Source: SKKY01 sp965228015
GTDB lineage: Bacteria; Bacillota; Peptococcia; Peptococcales; SKKY01
DNA: 64,000 nt
Assembly (NCBI GenBank): GCA_965228015.1
Contig: OZ245787.1
Coordinates: 1,178,001 to 1,242,000, forward strand
Direction: 5' to 3'
Shown here: in pieces, positions 17,311 through 25,721 of the stretch
Layout of the letters: each line of letters opens with the position of its first letter
How positions within the stretch are numbered: the stretch's first letter is position 1
Notes under the pieces: generated by a model
What the model was told of the DNA's origin: nothing
Databases searched by the model: none
The model's input: only the letters and a program-made list of their open reading frames with translations
Translations under genes and position numbers: made by a program

Positions 17311-17913
17311 TTAAAAAATTTGACTAATTAAATATTCTGCAATCTTTTTATCTCTTTTTTTAACCGCAATTTTTATTTCTCCCACCAGGTTGTTTACCCC
17401 GGTGCCAAGTCTTCCTGCACCGAAAAGATCCTGAAGATCTTCATTTTGAATTGAATAAGAAATATTTTCTTGTTCTAAAACAGATCTGATTAAAGCGATT
17501 TCTTCCTTTGAGTGATTTAAAGTTATCTCTTCAATTTCTTCTCCTTCTTCCTTAGAAATAAATAATAGCGAAAGAGAGTTTATGCAGTATCTTGTATCTT
17601 CAGGAAAATAATGTCCTAAATGCCCTTCGCATACGGAACATATCGCTTCAGTTCTTACCATACCAAAGGAATAATCTTTTTCCAGGGTAATATTTTCTTC
17701 TTTTATAGGTTTCCTGAAACTTGGCCAGCCTGTGCCAGACTTAAATTTATCTTCACTTGAAAACAAGTGTACTCCGCAACCCCGACAGAGATAAATTCCT
17801 TCTTCGTAAAATCATCATACTCTCCTGAAAAAGGTGCCTCTGTCCCCTTCTGGCGCAGGACTTTATACTCCTCCGGGCTTAATATCTTTTCCCAATCTGC
17901 TGTTTTTTTTCAT
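17311..17913 (-). pseudogene. msrB: Methionine-R-sulfoxide reductase B fused to DUF2007, frameshifted
   Basis: Repairs methionine-R-sulfoxide in the MsrB family. The intact part opens at MFSSEDKF (17766) and includes SGTGWPSF, CSVCEGHLGH (second zinc C-x2-C) and RYCINS, which carries the catalytic cysteine. The first C-x2-C (LCRGCG) and the N-terminal sequence TADWEKILSPEEY are still readable upstream but in other frames: an A8 run right after the ATG at 17913 (17903-17910) and an A/T run at 17808-17811 each shift the frame by one, in opposite senses. Unusually, about 75 extra C-terminal residues (LIRSVLEQENISYSIQNE through FGAGRLGTGVN) match the DUF2007 'putative signal-transducing' domain. 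Homopolymer sequencing error is an alternative explanation. Confidence 0.8.
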
Positions 17914-18012
17914 ATAGTTCCCTCATTCCTCTAATTACTATTTTCCCGAGATGGCGGATGTTTTGTTCCTTAGTTACTTTTGATAAGATTTCATTTTTCA
18001 AGAAAAACTCTA

Positions 18013-19081
18013 TTACTTTATTAATTTTATCCTTTTTTCATCATAGGTTTTACTTCTTTCAATTATTTCATTAAAAAAATCTGTGAAACTGTAAATTTTA
18101 AATCTTTCCATTCCCAGGTCCATAGCCTGGGCTTCCAAAAAGCTTACCACTATTTCTTCATAAGTTGCCTCTTTACCTAAGTCCAGCAACTCCGCTACCC
18201 TTGGAATAATTTCTTCAAAAAGAGTTCTTTTAGAAGGAGGATATTGTAAGTCCAGTGTAGCAATAAATTCTAAAAGCAATTCATCAGGTACTTTATTTAA
18301 TAATTCAAAGAAAAAGTTATCATCATTTTCTTTTTTAATATAATAAAAATTTCCACCAAGATCATCCAGTTTTTTATTGTATCAAAATAACCCAGGCTAA
18401 GCTGTCTCCTGGCAGTTTCATTGCTAAAATCAAGATAACCAGATAATGTTTCTTTTGGCTCAACAAATTTAAGATCTACCTCTTTGCCATCAAGGACTAT
18501 TGTTTTTTTCGTCCAAAGCTATTTAGTCTGATTTCCCAAATTTCCTTATATCCTTTATTAATAAGTAAATCTGTTGGAAGGGCATTATATACACCACCAT
18601 TCAGGTACTTTATTCCATGGATTTTATCTATTTTAAAGTGAGGAAGAGTCGAGCTCGCCAAGAGATAATTTTTTAGTTCTCCTTTTGGTATATCTTCTAG
18701 AAATATTTCAACTGGCTTCATTTCAGCAAGAGAAAAGGTTACTATTCCAAAATCAATTCCTCTTGCCCTAATTTTTTCTTCATTTATATTTTCATCAAGA
18801 ATTTTTTGAGTAAGGGAAATATCTATCCCCCCATCTTTTATAATTTCTGCGATTTTGCTCAGGCTTACCTCTTTAACGCTGAATACCTTTTCCATGGATA
18901 TGTTTTCCCAAATTTTATAAAGTTCATCTGTTTCACCCTGGGCAATCATGGCACCATTAATTGAACCGATAGATGTTCCGGTAATTCCCTGAAATTCTAT
19001 TCCCTTTTCTTTAAAAGTTTTGGCAGCTCCTGCCTGATAGGCGCCACGAGCTCCTCCCCCTTCAAGAGATAATCCAATCAT
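18013..19081 (-). pseudogene. Patatin-like phospholipase, frameshifted
   Basis: Cytoplasmic patatin-family acyl hydrolase. The N-terminal part shows the oxyanion loop LEGGGARGAYQ (7-16) and the nucleophile elbow GTSIGS (S37). The catalytic aspartate, normally in DGG, is asparagine here (YLNGGVYN, N161). The frame breaks at an A7 run (18503-18509) and again at an A6 run (18370-18375); reading across both gives a continuous C-terminal helical region (LDGKEVDLKF, LDDLGGNFYY, KVPDELLLEF) ending at 18013, about 355 residues in total, a normal length. I prefer the ATG at 19081 (MIGLSLEGGG); an upstream ATG at 19126 would lie inside the terminator hairpin of the preceding gene. Two frameshifts plus the Asp-to-Asn change suggest loss of function. 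Confidence 0.82.
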
Positions 19082-19090
19082 TTTATTTTT

Positions 19091-19123
19091 TGTAAAAAAA
19101 TATAAGCCTTGCGGCTTATATTT
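19091..19123 (-). terminator. Terminator of the dihydroorotate-dehydrogenase-like gene
   Basis: Stem AAATATAAGCC / GGCTTATATTT (11 bp) with a GCAA tetraloop on the minus strand, followed by TTTTTTT. The TAA stop of the upstream gene lies inside the first arm. Confidence 0.85.
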
Positions 19124-20105
19124 CATACTCTCCTTTTAGCAGCATTTTAATATATTGGGTTCTTTCATATGCCCATGGGTTACTAATATTAACCTTGGAA
19201 AGTTTTCCTTTAAACTCATCAATACTGTTGTAACCTTTTCTTTCCATCCACTCTGTAAGAGTTTTTTCCATTACACCAATCTGCCCCATTCCGTGTCTGT
19301 ATACCGTACTTACAACTTCAACAGCACTTGCTCCTGCAAGAATCATTTTTATCATATCTTCCCCTGATTCAACTCCATTGTTTGCACAAAGGTCTAAACC
19401 AACTTTTCCGCTTAATAAACCAATCCATCTAAGGCTGCTGCCATTTCTTGAAGAATCTGTAAGGCGGAACCTGGATACTTCAACTTCTTTTTCTATATCA
19501 ATATCCGGGTTGAATAATCTGTTAAAGAGAACTACTCCATCTACTCCAGCCTGATCTAGATTTGTTACAAAAGTAAAAATGCTGGTATAATGAGGACTTA
19601 TTTTAACTGATACAGGAATATTAACTACTTTTTTTATTTCTTTTAAAATTCCAATTCTTTTATCTTCTATTTCAGCAGGGTTTTTTGTCACTCCAAAGGA
19701 ATAGGAATACATATTTGCTTCAATTGCATCGGCCCCTGCCTGCTCAAGTTCTTTAGCATATTCAATCCATGCTTCTTTATTTACACAGTTAAGGCTTGCA
19801 ATTACCGGAATTGAAACTGCCTCTTTGGTTTTATTAACCCAGTAAAGATGTTCTTTAGCCGCGTCAACATCCATATCTGGGAAAATAACTCCCATCTCTG
19901 CGTTTATATCATCATATTGAGAAATTTCCTCCCGCCATTTATTATTTTTTAAAATAATTTCTTCTTCAAAAAGAGATTTTGTTACAATTGCAGCCGCTCC
20001 TGCTTCTTCAAGCCTTTTGATTTTATCTACATTGGAAGTCATTTCACTGGCCCCTATGATTATCGGGCTTTTTAAATCTAAACCTAAATACTTTGTTTTT
20101 AACAT
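19116..20105 (-). CDS. Dihydroorotate dehydrogenase-like flavoprotein
   Basis: FMN-binding TIM-barrel protein of 329 residues resembling the 'dihydroorotate dehydrogenase-like' group. It opens with LGLDLKSPIIIGASEMT and shows AGAAAIVTKSLF, PVIASLNC and the phosphate-binding end of the barrel (SGEDMIKMILAGASAVEV). The catalytic cysteine loop of true class 1 enzymes (N-x-S-C-P-N) is replaced by EANMYSYSFGV, with no cysteine or serine-cysteine pair, so pyrimidine synthesis is not assured and the substrate is unknown. SD AAGGTGG precedes the ATG. Followed by its own terminator. Intact. Confidence 0.8.
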   Translation of the reverse strand: MLKTKYLGLDLKSPIIIGASEMTSNVDKIKRLEEAGAAAIVTKSLFEEEIILKNNKWREEISQYDDINAEMGVIFPDMDVDAAKEHLYWVNKTKEAVSIPVIASLNCVNKEAWIEYAKELEQAGADAIEANMYSYSFGVTKNPAEIEDKRIGILKEIKKVVNIPVSVKISPHYTSIFTFVTNLDQAGVDGVVLFNRLFNPDIDIEKEVEVSRFRLTDSSRNGSSLRWIGLLSGKVGLDLCANNGVESGEDMIKMILAGASAVEVVSTVYRHGMGQIGVMEKTLTEWMERKGYNSIDEFKGKLSKVNISNPWAYERTQYIKMLLKGEYEI

Positions 20106-20184
20106 GAAGAAACCACCTTTCTTTTATATTTTATATATATATCATCTTTTTTGTAATTTTAAACCGAATTTATTAAATATATGT

Positions 20185-20190
20185 TATAAT
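20185..20190 (+). promoter_or_regulatory. Extended -10 promoter of the small membrane ORF
   Basis: TGTTATAAT, a consensus -10 with the TGn extension, 40 nt before the ATG at 20230. No clear -35 box at the right distance. Confidence 0.55.
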
Positions 20191-20229
20191 CTCTCTTAGT
20201 CAAATTTAATTATGTAAGGAGAATCTTCA

Positions 20230-20373
20230 ATGGTTGAATATATTCCTTTTGTAGCTTTTGTAGTTTTTATTCTTTTCCTGGCGAGGCCTGGCAGAAAAGA
20301 CAAAGTATACCACTCTGAAGAAGAGGTTAGCAGAAATAAAGAAATTAATAAAAATGAGGAACATAAAAGCTGA
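20230..20373 (+). CDS. Small single-span membrane protein, unknown function
   Basis: A 47-residue ORF that I do not recognise. It begins MVEYIPFVAFVVFILFLA, one hydrophobic segment (about 5-18), followed by RPGRKDK and a strongly charged acidic/basic tail (SEEEVSRNKEINKNEEHKS), predicting a membrane anchor with a cytoplasmic tail. Support for being real: AAGGAG at 20216-20221 with 8-nt spacing, an extended -10 promoter upstream and a rho-independent terminator whose first arm overlaps the stop. It is transcribed divergently from the dihydroorotate-dehydrogenase-like gene and is the only plus-strand non-IS gene in the first 33 kb. Confidence 0.65.
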   Translation: MVEYIPFVAFVVFILFLARPGRKDKVYHSEEEVSRNKEINKNEEHKS

Positions 20374-20398
20374 GGGATTTAATCCTCAGCTTTTATTA
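20365..20398 (+). terminator. Terminator of the small membrane ORF
   Basis: Stem AAAAGCTGAGG / CCTCAGCTTTT (11 bp) with an 8-nt loop, then a T-rich tail. ISL3 copy 1 is inserted immediately downstream; its target duplication (20395-20402) is part of the tail. Confidence 0.85.
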
Positions 20399-20402
20399 TT
20401 TA

Positions 20403-21787
20403 GGTTCTACAATAAATGTTGGGGTGGTAAAAACCATTTTGACATTTTTTGCGAAAAAATACAGAGCATTGGGTAAATCCATATTAGAGAACACCCACTG
20501 TAATCTAAGGAGGAATTTACTTATGCTCTGTAATAACTATTATATTAAAAAATTAATTGGTTTTAAAGGGATAATTTTAGAACAATTAGAAACTTCTTCT
20601 GATTCAATGTCCTTTTCTTTTTCTCTGGAGATTAAAACTCACAATTACCCCAAATGCCATCAACAAACCAGTAAAGTTCATGATTACAGAATTCAAATGA
20701 TAAAAGATATTTCCATCTCAGGGAAGAAAACCTACCTTTACTATAAAAAAAGAAGGTACGTTTGTAATCACTGCAATAAAAAATTCTACGAAAAAATGAT
20801 TTTCTCCCCCGCTATCAAAGAATGACCAGCAGGCTGATAAAATACATGATTACTCGAATGAAAAATGTTTACTCTGTATCTGATATTGCCAAAGAGAATA
20901 ATATTTCACCATCAACAGCTCTCAGGCTTTTTAGATTCATAAACTATTCCCTAACAAAATTGCCCGAAGCAATCTCTATTGATGAATTTAAAGGTAACGC
21001 CGGGGGCAAAAAGTACCAGTGCATATTAACTGATCCCTAAAACAAGAAGGTACTTGATATTCTTCACGGAAGAGAACAACACATTTTATCGGACTATTTC
21101 AGGAAATTCAATGACAGGGATAAAGTAAAATACTTCATTATGGATATGTGGCAACCTTACAAGGATATTGCTGAAACATATTTTAAAAATGCAACTATCA
21201 TTATCGATAAATTCCATTTCATTAGGCAGGTCACTTGGGCATTTGAAAGAATTAGGAAAGATGAGCAAAAGAAATTTGCCAAGGAAAAGCGAAGATATTT
21301 CAAAAGAAGTCGCTCCCTTCTCTTAAAAAGAATGAAGTATTTAACTCCTGAAGAAATTGACCAGGTAAACGTTATGCTTGCTACTTCTGAGAAACTGCAA
21401 AAAGCTTATATGTTAAAAGAAAAATTTTATAACTTTGTTGACAGCAGTGATTTAGAAAGTGCAAAAAAGAATTTGAAAGCCTGGTATATGTTTGTTATGT
21501 TCTGTGAGCTTGAAGAATTCGATAAATGCTCCAGAACCATTTTCAACTGGCAGAAATATATTCTTAATTCATTTACTTGTACTTATACTAACGGATATAC
21601 AGAAGGAGTTAACAACAAAATTAAGGTTTTAAAAAGAAATACTTATGGTGTAAGAAATTTTTGGAGATTCAAAAACAGAATAATGCACGTAATGAACTAA
21701 AAACAATTTAAAAGAGTACCGCATTTTTCAATGCGGTACTCATGGAATCTAATCTAATTGGGTTACCCCAACATTTGACAAAGAACC
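20403..21787 (+). mobile_element. ISL3-family insertion sequence, copy 1 (1385 bp)
   Basis: Complete element bounded by imperfect inverted repeats that start GGTTCT and share AATGTTGGGGT (about 23 bp: left 20403-20425, right 21765-21787), with a perfect 8-bp target duplication ATTATTTA (20395-20402 and 21788-21795), the usual ISL3 size. It lies between the small-ORF terminator and the end of cheA. A 10-bp inverted repeat (TACAGAGCAT 20460-20469; ATGCTCTGTA 20523-20532) would sequester the transposase start codon. An 11-bp hairpin (21714-21741) after the gene may stop transcripts entering from cheA. The perfect duplication suggests a fairly recent insertion. Confidence 0.93.
20523..21700 (+). 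pseudogene. ISL3 transposase, disrupted (copy 1)
   Basis: DDE transposase with an N-terminal zinc-finger-like region (KCHQQTSKVHDYR, CNHCNKKF), HTH (SVSDIAKENNISPSTALRLF) and catalytic acidic residues in SIDEFKG, FIMDMWQPY and GYTEGVNNK. ATG at 20523 follows AAGGAGG (20507-20513). The frame shifts at the A6 run near 20793-20798 (the correct continuation, NDFLPRYQRMTSRL, is in the next frame), and a TAA at 21039-21041 interrupts it where copy 2 has CAA. The A6 shift is shared with copy 2; the TAA is private. Not expected to make full-length transposase unless slippage restores frame and the TAA is bypassed. Confidence 0.88.
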
Positions 21788-21796
21788 ATTATTTAA

Positions 21797-23860
21797 TTAG
21801 AATAATGTGCTAATATCCAGAATTAGAGAAACTGTTCCATCTTCAAGTATTGCAGCTCCAGCAATCCCTGTAGTGCCGTTCAGCAGGCTGCCCAGAGAAT
21901 TAATTACAATTTCCTGTTGACCAATAAGCTCTGATACAACAAGACCAATTCTTTGTTCTCCTTTTCTTACTACAACAACGAAAAGTTCCTGCTCTTGTTC
22001 CATTTCTGACTTAACATCAAGAATTTCCGCAAGATTAACCAGAGGCATTACACTTCCTCTTAATACCATAACCTGCTGTCCTTGAACATTTTTAATTTCA
22101 TCTTGATATACACTGGTAGTTTCATCAATATTCGCTAGTGGAACTACATAAACTTCTTCTTTAACTTTAATCATTAGTGCCTGAATAATCGCCAGAGTTA
22201 AAGGAAGTTTTATCACAAACTTGCTGCCTTCTCCTCTTTTTGACTCTAAATGCACTGATCCTCTTAGGGAATTAATTTTTTGCCTTACTACATCAAGACC
22301 AACCCCACGTCCGGATATATCTGTTATTTCTTTCGCAGTACTAAATCCAGCTTCAAAAATAAGGTTGTTTATTACATGCTCGCTAAGTGTGCGGCCTTCC
22401 TCTTCAGTAATAACTCCTCTTTCTATTGCCTTTCTTCTTACAGCATCCGTATTTATGCCTTCGCCGTCATCTTCTACATAAATAAGAACAGAGTTGCCTT
22501 CCTGCTTTGCAGCAATCTTTACTGTACCTTCTGTATTCTTACCTGCTTTAGCTCTTTCTTCGCTGTTTTCAATACCATGATCAATAGAATTTCTAATAAG
22601 GTGAACCAGAGGATCTCCAATTTCATCAATAACAATTCTATCCAGTTCGGTTTCTTTACCTTCCATAATAAAATTAATTTCTTTATTTAAATCTCTTGAA
22701 AGGTCTCTTACCATTCTTGGGAATCTGTTGAACACCTGTTCAATTGGAACCATTCGAACGTACATAACAATATCTTGAAGATCTGTTGCAATTCTGCCTA
22801 CCTGTTCAATTGTTTCGTTAAGAGAAGCTCCATCTCCCGCATTATGAATTTGCTCCAGGCGGGTTTTATTAATTACAAGTTCTCCAACAAGATTCATTAA
22901 TTTATCAAGCTTACTAATTTCAACCCGAACAGTTTTCTGAGCAAACTTGTTATCCTTATTTTGAGTAACTCCAGTTTCGCTTTTTTGATTATCAGCAACC
23001 TGGAATTGCTCTTCAATAATTTCCTGAGAACTGTCATTAATAATTTTTTCTTCAATCTCTTCACTGCCAGAAAGCTCGCACTCTTCAACAACGCTTACTT
23101 CACTAATATTATTTATTGCATCTCTTACTACTTCTAAACTTTCACTTGATACAAAATAAACAATAATTTCTCTGTCAAAATTTTCATCTTCTATTTCTTG
23201 AGTATGAGGGATAGATTTAATTATTTCTCCCATTTTTTCTAATGTATTAAATACCACAAAAGCTCTTACTGCTTTCATAACACAGGTTTCATCAAGAAGA
23301 ACTTTAAAATAATAGGAATTAGCTCCTGTGTTTTTTGCATTTTCCAATACGCTTATACCATAATCATCAAGATGTTCCCTGATTTTTTGAACACAAGGAA
23401 AATCATTATTTATTTTTTTATCAGCAGAACTTTCTTTTGTGGGGGGGTGAGAAGCAGCATTAGACTGAGCTCCTCCTTTTTCTAGTCTTTCAAGATCTGA
23501 AATTAGTCCGGATACATCAAATTCCTTTTTATTTCCTGCTATAATACTTTCCACCATACTTTCTAAAGTATCAACACATCTGAAAAGAACATCGTTAATT
23601 CCCTGATTAACTTCAAGCTTTCCTGAACGAAGTTTATCCAGAAGATTTTCCATATTATGAGTTAAATCAGCAATTCCTTCAAAACCCATAGTAGCCGACA
23701 TACCTTTTAAAGTATGAGCAGACCTAAAAATTTCATCAATAGCCCCTTTATTTTCGTGTTCCTTTTCAAGAACAAGAAGCTGTTCGTTTAAAACCTGTAA
23801 ATGTTCTTTGGATTCTTCAAGAAAAAGGTCCATATAATCATTAAATTCCATTTGCTTCAC
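21797..23860 (-). CDS. cheA: Chemotaxis histidine kinase CheA
   Basis: Cytoplasmic chemotaxis sensor kinase, 687 residues. Domains in order: P1 HPt with phosphorylated H49 (SAHTLKGM), a linker/P2-like region (about 150-285) rich in acidic residues, P3 dimerisation (KLDKLMNLVGELVINK), P4 ATPase with N box HLIRNSIDHGIE, G1 VEDDGEGIN and G2 GRGVGLDVV, and a C-terminal P5 CheW-like domain to ISTLF. Intact. It is downstream of cheX, at the end of the yhbY-proB-proA-nadD group, with no other chemotaxis gene in the window. ISL3 copy 1 begins (right end) 9 bp beyond the stop, so no coding sequence is lost. Confidence 0.95.
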   Translation of the reverse strand: MKQMEFNDYMDLFLEESKEHLQVLNEQLLVLEKEHENKGAIDEIFRSAHTLKGMSATMGFEGIADLTHNMENLLDKLRSGKLEVNQGINDVLFRCVDTLESMVESIIAGNKKEFDVSGLISDLERLEKGGAQSNAASHPPTKESSADKKINNDFPCVQKIREHLDDYGISVLENAKNTGANSYYFKVLLDETCVMKAVRAFVVFNTLEKMGEIIKSIPHTQEIEDENFDREIIVYFVSSESLEVVRDAINNISEVSVVEECELSGSEEIEEKIINDSSQEIIEEQFQVADNQKSETGVTQNKDNKFAQKTVRVEISKLDKLMNLVGELVINKTRLEQIHNAGDGASLNETIEQVGRIATDLQDIVMYVRMVPIEQVFNRFPRMVRDLSRDLNKEINFIMEGKETELDRIVIDEIGDPLVHLIRNSIDHGIENSEERAKAGKNTEGTVKIAAKQEGNSVLIYVEDDGEGINTDAVRRKAIERGVITEEEGRTLSEHVINNLIFEAGFSTAKEITDISGRGVGLDVVRQKINSLRGSVHLESKRGEGSKFVIKLPLTLAIIQALMIKVKEEVYVVPLANIDETTSVYQDEIKNVQGQQVMVLRGSVMPLVNLAEILDVKSEMEQEQELFVVVVRKGEQRIGLVVSELIGQQEIVINSLGSLLNGTTGIAGAAILEDGTVSLILDISTLF

Positions 23861-23870
23861 CCCAAATTAT

Positions 23871-24325
23871 TTATTCTACTGATAAAAAGAATTCTATTTC
23901 AATATCTTCTCCGATTATTGCAGGAATAGAAATTACAGATTCTTTTTGGTTTATTTTTATCTGATCCCCTTCTAATATGGTAGGACTGGCAATTGTAACA
24001 TCAATGCCATTTTCCGACATATTTCTGGATGTGTTTCCGATCAGAATATTACTATATTCTCCTATTGCACTCTGAAGAAGTGATTCATCTTCTTCTGTTA
24101 ATTCATACATCATTATTCTTGCAATTTTAACAGCACTTTCTTTGGAAAGACAAAGCATCATTTTTCCTTTGACAACTCCAACTAACCCTATTATAACCAA
24201 AATACCCTTAGAAATAAAAGGGGTTTTTTAATATAGGGCTTTCTGAAATTTATACCCAGACATAACACCTGCCTGGTTACTTCTGAAGTAGCTTTTAAGA
24301 AAGGATTAATTACCCTTGGGTCCAT
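23871..24325 (-). pseudogene. cheX: CheX/CheC-type chemotaxis phosphatase, frameshifted
   Basis: CheX-like protein, a CheY-P phosphatase family with the E-x2-N signature, seen as GEYSNILIGN. From the ATG at 24325 the frame gives MDPRVINPFLKATSEV, a typical CheX N terminus, then shifts at the C4/T6 run near 24219-24229; the rest (SKGILVIIGLVGVVKG to the end) continues in the next frame. Reassembled length is about 151 residues, normal for CheX (150-160). The gene starts 5 nt after the Cys-rich gene and ends 10 nt before cheA. Either a real frameshift that silences it, a start at a downstream codon giving a 109-residue fragment, or a sequencing slip in the homopolymers. Confidence 0.75.
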
Positions 24326-24330
24326 ATATC

Positions 24331-24591
24331 TCAGACCTTTCTGGATGTTCTTGCAATTACCTCCTTAATTCTTGCCCTGACATATTCGTATCCTTCTAAT
24401 GTGTGAGGAATATTGCAGGAAGAACAATTCTTCACCCCTTTTTCAGACCAGGTAAAGTTCCCTCCACAATCTTCTCCTAAAGAATACAAAGGACAATAGC
24501 AAAAGAGACAATTGAAAAAATCATCATCTTTTATTTCGTGACAAGGAAAAAATTCACATTTTTCATTTTTAAAATATTTAAAATTTTCCAT
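24331..24591 (-). CDS. Cysteine-rich small domain protein (metal-binding)
   Basis: 86-residue protein with eleven cysteines in the pattern of the 'cysteine-rich small domain' family (PF04071): CEFFPCHE, FNCLFCYCPLY, EDCGGNF, KNCSSCNIPH. These spaced pairs suggest zinc or iron binding. The function of the family is unknown; it often accompanies cobalamin or methyltransferase genes. It lies between the frameshifted methyltransferase and cheX in one operon. Intact. Confidence 0.85.
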   Translation of the reverse strand: MENFKYFKNEKCEFFPCHEIKDDDFFNCLFCYCPLYSLGEDCGGNFTWSEKGVKNCSSCNIPHTLEGYEYVRARIKEVIARTSRKV

Positions 24592-24632
24592 CCCTTTCCC
24601 CTTTCAAAAAATTACCCAAATATCAGAAATCT

Positions 24633-25373
24633 TTAACCTTTTACTGCAACAAAAAAGTTGCGTATTCCCTCATTTGAAGGATTTTTTAGTTCCAAATCCT
24701 GAAAATCTGAATTTTTTCAAACCCAGCTTCTTCTAACATTCCTTTTGTCATATTTGGATCATAATATCTCTGAACGTGATATTCATTAAAACGATTATAT
24801 AAATCATCTTCTTTTTTAACAAAAAAAGACAGGTCAATTTCCAGAATTTGTGTATTTTTGTTATATTCATTCTCCCAAATATATACTATTTCTTCAGTAT
24901 TATAGGTATATATTTCCTTGCCCAAAATCTTTTCAAATTTATATAAGGTGTTAAGATCAAAAACAAAAATTCCTTTATTTTTTAAAGCCTTGAAAACCCT
25001 GGAAAATATATCTTTAATTTCTTCATCCTCAATAAAGTAATTCAGGGTATCAAAGGTCGAAATAACAGAATCATACTCTTCCTTAAAATCAATATCTCTG
25101 ATATCTAAATTGCAAAAAGTTCCTGTTGTTTTTGCTAAATCGTATTTCTCTCTGGCTTTATCCAGCATCTCCTGAGAGAAATCCAAATTTGTAACCTGAT
25201 ATCCTCTCAGGCTTAGTAAACTGCTTATACTTCCAGTTCCTGAACCAAGGTCAAGAATTTTTTACATCTGCTTTCTCATGTTCAATTATTTGCTCAATGA
25301 AATCTGCCCATTCAACATAGGACATATCCTCTATTAATTTATCATAAACAGAGGCAAGATTATTGTACATCAT
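24633..25373 (-). pseudogene. SAM-dependent class I methyltransferase, frameshifted
   Basis: Rossmann-fold methyltransferase of unknown substrate, of the group that follows rsfS in Clostridia. Motif I LDLGSGTGS and the motif II region TNLDFSQEML are followed by STFDTLNYF. The frame breaks at a T/A6 run (25258-25263) just before motif I and again at 24702-24705; read across both, the protein runs from MMYNNLASVYD (ATG at 25373) to GIRNFFVAVKG (TAA at 24633-24635), about 246 residues, a normal length. The start overlaps the end of rsfS. Both breaks are single-base changes in short A/T runs, so sequencing error is possible. Confidence 0.8.
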
Positions 25374-25721
25374 CTTTTTCCATTCCTATTAACTTTTTAG
25401 ATTCCTGCCATAATCTCTCGATATCGTAGTACTCTCTTTCCTGAGGAGTAAAAATATGCACCATCAAAATCCATAGTCAAGAATAATCCACTTCCCAAGT
25501 TGATATCCCTCCCGGCGCATTACTGTTTCACCATTTTTTTCCATTTCTTCTTCAACGAAATCAGCTATTGCCTTAGTTTGTTTATCATTATTTCCTGTTG
25601 CTGTTATAAATGCATCTGCAATATAACCTTTGTCTTTAAATTCTATTGTTGTTATATCTGTTCCCTTTTTTTCTTCAATTGCATTTATTACAATCTCATT
25701 TATTTTATTCAATAATTTCAC
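25360..25721 (-). pseudogene. rsfS: Ribosomal silencing factor RsfS, C-terminal frameshift
   Basis: RsfS binds ribosomal protein uL14 and keeps the ribosomal subunits apart in slow growth. The first 85 residues are normal (NAIEEKKGTDI, ATGNNDKQTKAIADF, VMRREGYQLGKWIILDYG). The frame then stops because of a missing base in a T run (25466-25469); the expected tail LMVHIFTPQEREYYDIERLW, followed by a short end, is present in the next frame down to TAA at 25360-25362. The shortened product lacks the conserved H-x-F segment. In the usual Bacillota order nadD-yqeK-rsfS. Sequencing slip or a true truncation of a non-essential factor. Confidence 0.82.

Noticed and set aside
22221..22690. Plus-strand open frames inside cheA
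   Set aside because: They run antisense to a fully conserved CheA with all kinase motifs; no ribosome site or family match; coding shadows in A+T-rich DNA.
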